A stretch of 64,000 bases of DNA, from assembly GCF_026427595.1 (NCBI RefSeq), contig NZ_CP101527.1, positions 2,637,501 to 2,701,500 on the forward strand. The letters run 5' to 3'. Each line of letters opens with the position of its first letter. The first letter of the stretch is position 1. A program made the position numbers and the translations under genes. The stretch comes from Alkalimarinus sediminis. GTDB lineage: Bacteria; Pseudomonadota; Gammaproteobacteria; Pseudomonadales; Oleiphilaceae. The notes beneath the pieces are model-generated. The model had not been told where the DNA came from, made no database searches, and saw only the letters and a program-made list of their open reading frames with translations. Of this stretch, positions 1 through 5,807 are shown in pieces.

Positions 1-1
1 T

Positions 2-271
2 TTGGGCTTATATGATATGTCTGGAAACGCTGCCGAGTGGGTCTTAGATAATTATCAGCCAGACTATTATAAGTACTCACCAGAGCACAATCCCAAAGGC
101 CCAGATACAGCTAAGACAAGTGGCCTTAAAGGTGATCCAACCGACCACCATAAAGTTTCTCGCGGTGGTCGTTTTTATGATTTCTGGGGCAATACAACTG
201 TATCTCGCCTAGATAAACCTCAAGAATTAATGGGATTGGATACTGGGTTTAGGTGTGTTATGCAAAACTAA
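2..271 (+). CDS. FGE-fold (SUMF1-like) protein, C-terminal part, cut by window start
   Basis: The reading frame is open from the window edge, so this is the last ~89 codons of a longer gene. It matches the C-termini of the three complete paralogues downstream, including the GLYDMSGN turn, the NYQPDYY motif, RGGRFYDFWGN and the terminal GFRC. Its last residues (LMGLDTGFRCVMQN) are the same as in the paralogue at 3739-4596, and the DNA after the stop is nearly identical too, pointing to recent duplication. FGE-type enzymes need two cysteines after the RGG motif; they are absent here, so sulfatase activation is unlikely. I infer a binding or immunity role beside a type VI secretion effector locus. 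Confidence 0.8.
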   Translation: MGLYDMSGNAAEWVLDNYQPDYYKYSPEHNPKGPDTAKTSGLKGDPTDHHKVSRGGRFYDFWGNTTVSRLDKPQELMGLDTGFRCVMQN

Positions 272-277
272 CTACCT

Positions 278-379
278 TCATTCAAGGCTAAGGTAGAATG
301 ATCCGGCTCTATTTTTAAGCCAATTCCGTGCTCTAGTTTTTTGCTTTGACTGAAATAACAAATCATCAAATATAAAAAG
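278..379 (-). pseudogene. 3'-end remnant of the T6SS effector gene (copy 1)
   Basis: Read on the minus strand, this stretch encodes about 33 codons containing LLFQSKQKTRARNWL and ending in LSLE followed by TGA. This aligns with the C-termini of the full effector at 5808-8348 (LLYQSKQKAKARKWL) and of the orphan module at 1528-2157 (LLFQSKQKNKARIWL). The coding similarity stops abruptly near 377, where the shared repeat/promoter block starts and the frame runs into a stop at 383-385. The stop codon lies 6 bases past the end of the convergent FGE gene, the same tail-to-tail layout as the other copies. It has no start of its own and is a gene fragment. Confidence 0.75.
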
Positions 380-406
380 GTGTCAGATCTATTTTTTGAA
401 GTACCC

Positions 407-506
407 GTAGCCGTGATGCAGCGCAGCGGAATCAAGGGGCCTGTCACACTGAAACCACAAATAACCCAACCCTGATTACAGTCGTACCTCCTTTCATCAA
501 GGCTAC
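407..506. repeat. Dispersed ~100-bp repeat with inverted ends, copy A
   Basis: The element begins GTAGCCGTGATGCAGCG and ends CCTTTCATCAAGGCTAC, so its two ends are inverted copies of GTAGCCnTGATG. Near-identical copies lie at 3485-3579 and 4732-4826, a longer one at 43811-43944 and a degenerate one around 16538-16623. Copies A-C sit in a larger shared block running from about 377 to the start codon of the following FGE gene. The size and inverted ends suggest a non-autonomous palindromic repeat (REP or MITE-like); no transposase is present. Confidence 0.75.
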
Positions 507-580
507 AACTTATCATATACACTTACACTCCAAGTCATGTCAAAAATCACGGGGCAATACGCTAACATCCCCCAATTACT

Positions 581-611
581 TTTTCATCCTCGTTCACTTA
601 CCTGTTATAAT
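581..611 (+). promoter_or_regulatory. Probable sigma70 promoter of FGE gene 2
   Basis: A perfect TATAAT lies at 606-611, about 50 bases before the start codon, with a weak TTTTCA-type -35 at 581-586. The same TATAAT in the same surroundings precedes the paralogues at 3686-3691 and 4883-4888, so each FGE gene carries its own promoter. Confidence 0.55.
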
Positions 612-659
612 TTCCCCGCCAAATTGAAAAAGGATTTCAATTAATCAAGGAATACATGG

Positions 660-1520
660 ATGAACGCTCCTCTCAGAACCATTGCATTACTATCAACCAT
701 AACCCTCACCGCTTGCACCTCCACCGAAGACAAAGTGAATGACCTACTTGAGCGTCATATGAATGCGTTTGTGTTTGTTGAAGGCGGCTCATTTATGATG
801 GGAAACCCCGGCTTAGGTTGGGCTTTAGGCGCTGATTCTTACCCTGCCCACAAGGTTACTTTGGATAGTTTTTCTATTCAGAAGTATGAAGTGACTCAGG
901 GGGATATGGATTTGTTTATGGAGGTGACGGGGTACTCATCTAGTTATGAGCTTTATAATCAAACTCGAGATATGGCTGCCGACAGATTCTCTAAAGAACT
1001 ACCAGCGGTTGTGACTTGGGATGATGCCATCGCTTTTTGTAATTGGATAGGTAGCAGCACTGAAACCGATGTAGACCTTCCTACAGAAGCTCAATGGGAG
1101 TACGCAGCTCGATCACGAGGACAAATGTATCGCTTTGCGACGGATACAGGTGAAGCAGTTGCAGACATCAACATGGCTCCAGCATCAAAGTTAGAGTTCA
1201 TCAATCCAAAATCTCTGCCCCACCCCCCTGGGCAGTTCCCCGCAAACCCTTTAGGGTTATATGATATGTCTGGCAATGCCATCGAATGGATATCAGACAA
1301 CTATCAACCAGACTTTTACTTATATTCACCGGAACACAACCCCAAAGGCCCTGATAGAGGAAAAGAACATGACCCTACACAAACACATATCCACCCGCAA
1401 AAAGTCATGCGAGGCGGGAGGTTTTATGACTTTTGGGGCAACACAACCGTTTCTCGTATGAGCGGGCCAAAAAACCTCTTAGGACTAGACACAGGATTTA
1501 GGTGTATGAAAAAAGATTAG
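660..1520 (+). CDS. FGE-fold lipoprotein, candidate T6SS immunity protein (paralogue 2)
   Basis: 286 residues. The ATG at 660 follows AAGGAA with a 7-base gap. Residues 1-19 form a lipoprotein signal with lipobox LTAC (Cys19 followed by Thr, an outer-membrane sorting context). The rest is a SUMF1/FGE-sulfatase fold: GGSFMMGNP (about 42-50), YEVTQGDMD, LPTEAQWEYAAR, GLYDMSGN and the terminal RGGRFYDFWGN...GFRC. True FGE has a catalytic cysteine pair after RGG; here that stretch reads RFYDFWGN, so the enzyme activity is probably absent. The gene ends 7 bases from the convergent orphan effector module at 1528-2157. Paralogues differ mainly in loops around residues 95-130 and 170-265, as expected for specificity regions. 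The immunity role is inferred from context. Confidence 0.8.
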   Translation: MNAPLRTIALLSTITLTACTSTEDKVNDLLERHMNAFVFVEGGSFMMGNPGLGWALGADSYPAHKVTLDSFSIQKYEVTQGDMDLFMEVTGYSSSYELYNQTRDMAADRFSKELPAVVTWDDAIAFCNWIGSSTETDVDLPTEAQWEYAARSRGQMYRFATDTGEAVADINMAPASKLEFINPKSLPHPPGQFPANPLGLYDMSGNAIEWISDNYQPDFYLYSPEHNPKGPDRGKEHDPTQTHIHPQKVMRGGRFYDFWGNTTVSRMSGPKNLLGLDTGFRCMKKD

Positions 1521-1527
1521 TCTGCGA

Positions 1528-2157
1528 TTATTCTAAAACATCATAAGCGCCCCCTCTATTTTGAAGCCAGATACGAGCCTTGTTTTTTTGTTTAGATTGA
1601 AAAAGTAGGTGATCAAAGATTCTTTTAAAACTCTTAATTAGTATATCTGAGCGTCCTTTACTCTCTGATTCCCCCATCAAACGCAGGACTTCTATAAGCT
1701 CTCTTTCAGAGCAGATACTTTCTAGTAACTTCATGCAGGCTGAAGCTTGCAGCTCATCATCATCAAACGAAAAACTACCTACTTCAAAAAGGTATGTCTT
1801 GGAAATTCGATTTAATACTCTGGACTTTGCTATTGGAGTCATGCCGGAGACTATTTCAGCTCCAGTCAATATTCTTCGACACTCATTTTTAACAGCTTTT
1901 TGAGCCATAGAAACCTTTTTCCAATAAGTTGCGAATTCTAACTCAGTCATCGACACTATTGACTCAAGCGTTTTATCTAAATTTAAGTACAACTCCATAA
2001 TCTTAGAAATCATGTCAAAAGCAGTTTCAGTAATCCATTCCAAAAACCGAAAATCCGACTCCTCCAATGCCTGTCGCACAAACTGAATCAACTCAATCAC
2101 CTGATCCACTTTTAACTCAGCCGCCACACCTCCCGCGCCACCAGGTCCAAACACCAA
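1528..2157 (-). CDS. Orphan C-terminal module of the T6SS effector (displaced gene fragment)
   Basis: About 209 codons homologous to the last quarter of the effector at 5808-8348. The first ~39 residues (from VFGPGGAGG) are identical, the middle ~110 residues are strongly diverged, and the end (DDDELQA..CMKLLES, LLFQSKQK..A) is conserved again. The DNA at 2035-2166 differs from 6318-6449 at only 4 of 132 positions, which points to recent recombination. Homology runs upstream of the GTG at 2157 to about 2195, and the frame is open back to 2217, right after the stop of the lipoprotein gene. No ribosome-binding site precedes the GTG, so translation is uncertain. It pairs tail to tail with the FGE gene at 660-1520. 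Confidence 0.6.
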   Translation of the reverse strand: MVFGPGGAGGVAAELKVDQVIELIQFVRQALEESDFRFLEWITETAFDMISKIMELYLNLDKTLESIVSMTELEFATYWKKVSMAQKAVKNECRRILTGAEIVSGMTPIAKSRVLNRISKTYLFEVGSFSFDDDELQASACMKLLESICSERELIEVLRLMGESESKGRSDILIKSFKRIFDHLLFQSKQKNKARIWLQNRGGAYDVLE

Positions 2158-2217
2158 CTGACCACTAAAATGAGCAATAAACTTGCTCTCCGAATTGCCA
2201 AAATGGCTTCTGTAGCA

Positions 2218-3177
2218 TCAATTCAGGACTGGCTTCCACAATAACGCTGACTCATCTTTGCCCTTTGTCTCAACACTTAATTCATATGAGACATCATCAT
2301 CTGTGAATGTAAGCGTGATATTATAGTGCTTATCGCTTTTGATAGCGCCATACCACTGCCCTCGCTCTAAATCGAGTAATGGACGGGCTATTTGTATCTC
2401 TTTTTTTACATCTACGCCTCTACCATCAATCTCTTTAACCCATGTTACCGTTAAGGTGAAAGGCATAATGTGTGTGTTTCCCTGTTTGAGAGGAACCGTG
2501 TTTGGCGCGATTGATTTTAAGTACTTGCCTGAGCCTCTATCAGTCTGAACATAGATGGAGCGCAAGAGATACTGGCTTTGATTATCAACAGTAAACGTAT
2601 AAGGTTGTTCGGTATACGTAAGCCTTCTAGTCCAAAGCAACTTGATACCTTCGTTCCCTGCTGAGGCAACCGGTCGGTAGTTATGCATTTCCCAGTAATC
2701 TCTACTATCACCAATAACCTGAATCTGCACATCTTCATCATAAAAATGCGGAACAAGCACATAATTACGTTTTTTATCCTTTTGATTGTAGTTGCTTGCG
2801 CTAATGATTTTTTCATCTTCAATCAACTCAGGCAAAGGACGTGGAATAGCGACTGTTTTTTCATAATGGTGTTCATCCCAACCTCTATCTTCGGTCCAAG
2901 TCACTTTAACCTGCTCAGGCACACCATAAAAGCCACCTATATGACTCCCTCCATATTTTCCCCCACTTGACTTGCTACTTATTGAACCATAATAAATTTT
3001 ATGACCATTATCTGAATAGACCCTCACATCTCTAACGAAGTCTTCACGATGGTTAAACGCTTCATATTGCAGCGGTTTATAAACCATTGACTCGCAGCCA
3101 GTTAAAACCAGAAGAGTGACCCCGAACAATATCAATGCAAAGCCTCGAAATCGTCTCAATTTACACATAAGACTCAT
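2218..3177 (-). CDS. Lipoprotein with two repeated VTW...RPL segments, candidate immunity protein
   Basis: 319 residues with an N-terminal signal and lipobox LTGC (Cys near residue 28), so it should be a periplasm-facing lipoprotein. Two segments resemble each other: VKVTWTEDRGW...AIPRPLPEL in the first half and LTVTWVKEID...IARPLLDL in the second, suggesting an internal duplication of a beta-rich domain. Small lipoproteins of this layout often sit beside T6SS effectors, but I cannot name the family with confidence. Its start overlaps the end of a decayed reading frame (3161-3452) by 17 bases, a typical effector-immunity coupling. Its TGA is in frame with the orphan effector module that follows. 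Alternative start: Met4. Confidence 0.7.
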   Translation of the reverse strand: MSLMCKLRRFRGFALILFGVTLLVLTGCESMVYKPLQYEAFNHREDFVRDVRVYSDNGHKIYYGSISSKSSGGKYGGSHIGGFYGVPEQVKVTWTEDRGWDEHHYEKTVAIPRPLPELIEDEKIISASNYNQKDKKRNYVLVPHFYDEDVQIQVIGDSRDYWEMHNYRPVASAGNEGIKLLWTRRLTYTEQPYTFTVDNQSQYLLRSIYVQTDRGSGKYLKSIAPNTVPLKQGNTHIMPFTLTVTWVKEIDGRGVDVKKEIQIARPLLDLERGQWYGAIKSDKHYNITLTFTDDDVSYELSVETKGKDESALLWKPVLN

Positions 3178-3452
3178 ACTTCACTTGTTCATGTACTCGA
3201 GTGACTTGTTGATAGAAAACGTCTCTGATATTTTGTGGAAACCACTCGTCCAGTTTGAACCTAGAGTCGTGAACATAACGACCAACAAATAGCCTAAAGC
3301 TTGCAATAGTCATATAGGTGAACTCCCCCCAATTGGCTTAGTTTCTTGTGTATTCGTCCCATTGATGGTGCACAACCACCCTATCAATTCGCTCTTTGAC
3401 AATAGGACCTGATGTCAATCTTAGATACTGCTTATAAAGCGAAGAATGTCTG
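3161..3452 (-). pseudogene. Decayed 3' end of an unidentified (possibly effector) gene
   Basis: Minus-strand reading gives about 96 codons of protein-like sequence: a first part containing SGPIVKERIDRVVVHHQWDE, then an in-frame TAA at 3338-3340, then a second part containing ASFRLFVGRYVHDSRFKLDE, ending in TAA at 3161-3163. Only the last 50 codons have an ATG (3313). The two halves read in one frame, so the TAA looks like a nonsense mutation. The 5' end breaks off near 3453, where the shared repeat block starts with AAGGTGTCAGATC, the same boundary as in the two short effector remnants. It overlaps the lipoprotein start, suggesting that lipoprotein was its partner. The family is not recognised. 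Confidence 0.55.
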
Positions 3453-3484
3453 AAAAGGTGTCAGATCTATTTTTTGAAGTACCC

Positions 3485-3579
3485 GTAGCCGTGATGCAGC
3501 GCAGCGGAATCAAGGGGCCTGCTAAAACCACTTATAACCCAACCATGATTACAGTCGTACCTCCTTTCATCAAGGCTAC
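3485..3579. repeat. Dispersed ~100-bp repeat with inverted ends, copy B
   Basis: This is a near-identical copy of 407-506 with inverted GTAGCCnTGATG ends, lacking about 5 internal bases. The 561-base gap between the lipoprotein gene and the FGE gene at 3739 is filled by the decayed frame (to 3452), this element, and the conserved FGE promoter region. Confidence 0.75.
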
Positions 3580-3660
3580 AACTTATCATATACACTTACA
3601 ATTACACTCCAAGTCATGTTAAAAATCACGGGGCAATACGCTAACATCCCCCCAATTACT

Positions 3661-3691
3661 TTTTCACCCTCGTTCACTTCCCTGTTATAAT
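3661..3691 (+). promoter_or_regulatory. Probable sigma70 promoter of FGE gene 3
   Basis: TATAAT at 3686-3691 with a weak TTTTCA -35 at 3661-3666, in sequence shared with the promoters at 581-611 and 4858-4888. Confidence 0.5.
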
Positions 3692-3738
3692 TCCCCTCCA
3701 AATTGAAAACGGATTTCAATGAATCAAGGACGACACGG

Positions 3739-4596
3739 ATGAACGCCTCTCTCAAAACCATTGCATTACTAGCAGCCACAGCCCTCACCGCTTGCACCTC
3801 CACCGAAGATAAAGTGAATGACCTACTAGAGCGTCATATGAATGCATTTGTGTTTGTTGAAGGCGGCTCATTTATGATGGGAAACCCCGGCGGGTGGAGT
3901 GTTCGTAGTGACACGCTTCCAGCCCATAAGGTGACGTTGGATAGTTTTTCTATTCAGAAATATGAAGTGACTCAGGGGGATATGGATTTGTTTATGAAGG
4001 TGACGGGGTACACATCGACCTACGTTAATTACGATCGGTTAAGAACCAATAACCCAAACCGCTTTGTTGATAAATTACCTGCTGCTGTAACATGGGGGGA
4101 TGCAAGAGCTTTTTGCCAATGGGTCGGTCAATTAACCAACAAGCCCATTGACCTACCAACCGAAGCACAATGGGAGTATGCAGCTCGCTCTAGGGGGCAA
4201 ATGTATCGTTTCGCTACCGATACAGGTGAAGCAGTGGAAAATGTTAATATGGCCGCAAGATCAAAAGGCGGGTTTTCAAACCCAAAAGCTCTTCCCCACC
4301 CCCCAAGTAAATTTTCCCCAAACCCTCTTGGGCTTTATGATATGTCTGGTAACGTAGTTGAATTAGTACTAGATAATTATCAACCCGACTACTATCAGCA
4401 CTCACCTGAACACAACCCTAAAGGCCCGAAAACAGCCAAAACAAGCGGACTTGATGGAGGCACAACATACCATCTAACAGTTGCTAGGGGAGGGCGTTTT
4501 TATGATTACTGGGGCAACACAACGGTCACCCGCTTAGAGGTACCAAAAACATTAATGGGCCTAGATACTGGGTTTAGGTGTGTCATGCAAAACTAA
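3739..4596 (+). CDS. FGE-fold lipoprotein, candidate T6SS immunity protein (paralogue 3)
   Basis: 285 residues from the ATG at 3739. An upstream in-frame TTG at 3703 exists, but the two complete paralogues start at the equivalent of 3739 and the lipoprotein signal (lipobox LTAC) fits this start. It has the same architecture as the paralogue at 660-1520: GGSFMMGNP, YEVTQGDMD, LPTEAQWEYAAR, GLYDMSGN, RGGRFYDYWGN and GFRC. One difference is the GNVVELVLDN motif, where the paralogues have a Trp (AEW or IEW). The FGE catalytic cysteine pair is missing. The effector partner here is only the short remnant at 4603-4704, so if this is an immunity gene it is an orphan. Confidence 0.8.
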   Translation: MNASLKTIALLAATALTACTSTEDKVNDLLERHMNAFVFVEGGSFMMGNPGGWSVRSDTLPAHKVTLDSFSIQKYEVTQGDMDLFMKVTGYTSTYVNYDRLRTNNPNRFVDKLPAAVTWGDARAFCQWVGQLTNKPIDLPTEAQWEYAARSRGQMYRFATDTGEAVENVNMAARSKGGFSNPKALPHPPSKFSPNPLGLYDMSGNVVELVLDNYQPDYYQHSPEHNPKGPKTAKTSGLDGGTTYHLTVARGGRFYDYWGNTTVTRLEVPKTLMGLDTGFRCVMQN

Positions 4597-4602
4597 CTAC
4601 CT

Positions 4603-4704
4603 TCATTCAAGGCTAAGGTAGAATGATCCGGCTCTATTTTTAAGCCAATTCCGTGCTCTAGTTTTTTGCTTTGACTGAAATAACAAATCATCAAATATAA
4701 AAAG
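4603..4704 (-). pseudogene. 3'-end remnant of the T6SS effector gene (copy 2)
   Basis: Minus-strand frame of about 33 codons containing LLFQSKQKTRARNWL, homologous to the C-terminus of the effector at 5808-8348 and identical to the remnant at 278-379. The surrounding DNA (4594-4730) differs from 269-405 by about one base. It ends 6 bases beyond the FGE stop codon. Similarity is lost at the same junction with the AAGGTGTCAGATC block. Confidence 0.75.
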
Positions 4705-4731
4705 GTGTCAGATCTATTTTTTGAAATACCC

Positions 4732-4826
4732 GTAGCCGTGATGCAGCGCAGCGGAATCAAGGGACCTGCTAAAACCACAAATAACCCAACCCTGATTACA
4801 GTCGTACCTCCTTTCATCAAGGCTAC
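4732..4826. repeat. Dispersed ~100-bp repeat with inverted ends, copy C
   Basis: Near-identical to copies A and B, with inverted GTAGCCnTGATG ends. Compared with A and B, the sequence after this copy lacks about 50 bases before the FGE promoter. Confidence 0.75.
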
Positions 4827-4857
4827 AACTTATCCTATACGCTCCCCCCCCAATTAC

Positions 4858-4888
4858 TTTTCACCCTCGTTCACTTCCCTGTTATAAT
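4858..4888 (+). promoter_or_regulatory. Probable sigma70 promoter of FGE gene 4
   Basis: TATAAT at 4883-4888 with a weak TTTTCA -35 at 4858-4863, in the context shared with the other FGE gene promoters. Confidence 0.5.
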
Positions 4889-4936
4889 TCCTCCGCCAAA
4901 TTGAAAACGGATTTCAATTAATCAAGGAATACATGG

Positions 4937-5797
4937 ATGAATACCGCCTTCAAAGCCATCACATTGCTAGCAACAACGCTCGTCACCGCCTGCACCTCCA
5001 CCGAAGACAAAGTGAATGACCTACTAGAGCGTCATATGAATGCGTTTGTGTTTGTTGAAGGCGGCTCGTTTATGATGGGAAACCCCGGCCAAGGCTGGGC
5101 TTTAGGCGCTGATTCTTACCCTGCCCACAAGGTGACTTTGGATAGTTTTTCTATTCAGAAGTATGAAGTGACTCAAGGGGATATGGATTTGTTTATGGCG
5201 GTAACGGGGTATGTGTCATCCTATGAAAACTATGATAAAAAAAGAAGTAAATACCCTGACCGTTTTGATGACGCTTTACCCGCTGCCGTGACATGGGGGG
5301 ATGCAAGAGCCTTTTGCCAATGGCTTGGCAATTTAAGCAATAGCACTATCGACTTACCCACAGAAGCCCAATGGGAGTATGCCGCTCGATCTAGAGGGCA
5401 AATGTATCGCTTTGCCACCGATACCGGTGAAGCCGTTGAAGGCGTCAATATGGCAAAAGCGGCTCAAAAAGGCATCTTTGATAGAAATGCTTTTCCACTT
5501 CCCCCTGGCAGCTTCCCACCCAACCCTTTAGGCCTTTATGATATGTCTGGAAATGCTGCGGAGTGGGTTCTAGACAACTATCAACCAGACTACTATCAAT
5601 ATTCGCCAGAGCATAACCCTCAAGGGCCTGAAACCGCCAAAACAAGTAGACATGATGAAAACACCATATATCATTTCAAAATCACTCGTGGAGGACGCTT
5701 TTATGATTTCTGGGGTAATACAACAGTTTCTCGATTAGAAAGTGTAGCCACATTAATAGGATTGGACGATGGCTTTAGATGCATCATGCTAGATTAA
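4937..5797 (+). CDS. FGE-fold lipoprotein, candidate cognate immunity protein (paralogue 4)
   Basis: 286 residues. The ATG at 4937 follows AAGGAA at the same spacing as paralogue 2. The lipobox is VTAC with Thr at +2. The SUMF1-like core is complete (GGSFMMGNP, LPTEAQWEYAAR, GLYDMSGNAAEW, RGGRFYDFWGN, GFRC), but the catalytic cysteine pair of FGE is not present. It is the only paralogue paired with a full-length effector: its stop lies 10 bases from the stop of the convergent 846-residue gene. It is therefore the best candidate for the active immunity protein of that effector. An FGE-like modifying enzyme is less likely but not excluded. Confidence 0.8.
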   Translation: MNTAFKAITLLATTLVTACTSTEDKVNDLLERHMNAFVFVEGGSFMMGNPGQGWALGADSYPAHKVTLDSFSIQKYEVTQGDMDLFMAVTGYVSSYENYDKKRSKYPDRFDDALPAAVTWGDARAFCQWLGNLSNSTIDLPTEAQWEYAARSRGQMYRFATDTGEAVEGVNMAKAAQKGIFDRNAFPLPPGSFPPNPLGLYDMSGNAAEWVLDNYQPDYYQYSPEHNPQGPETAKTSRHDENTIYHFKITRGGRFYDFWGNTTVSRLESVATLIGLDDGFRCIMLD

Positions 5798-5807
5798 GAA
5801 GCGAAGC

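Noticed and set aside
481-506. ACCTCCTTTCATCA resembles the 3' tail of 16S rRNA
   Set aside because: The match is only about 9-10 bases, there is no 16S sequence next to it, and it is the end of a dispersed repeat present several times.
4593-4820. 75-codon minus-strand frame after FGE gene 3 (and its twin at 268-522)
   Set aside because: It is in a different frame from the effector-homologous one; the meaningful frame is the 33-codon remnant ending at 4603 (278 in the twin).
660-5797. FGE paralogues as sulfatase-maturing enzymes or EgtB
   Set aside because: No sulfatase or ergothioneine genes nearby, the catalytic Cys pair is absent, and there is no DinB domain.
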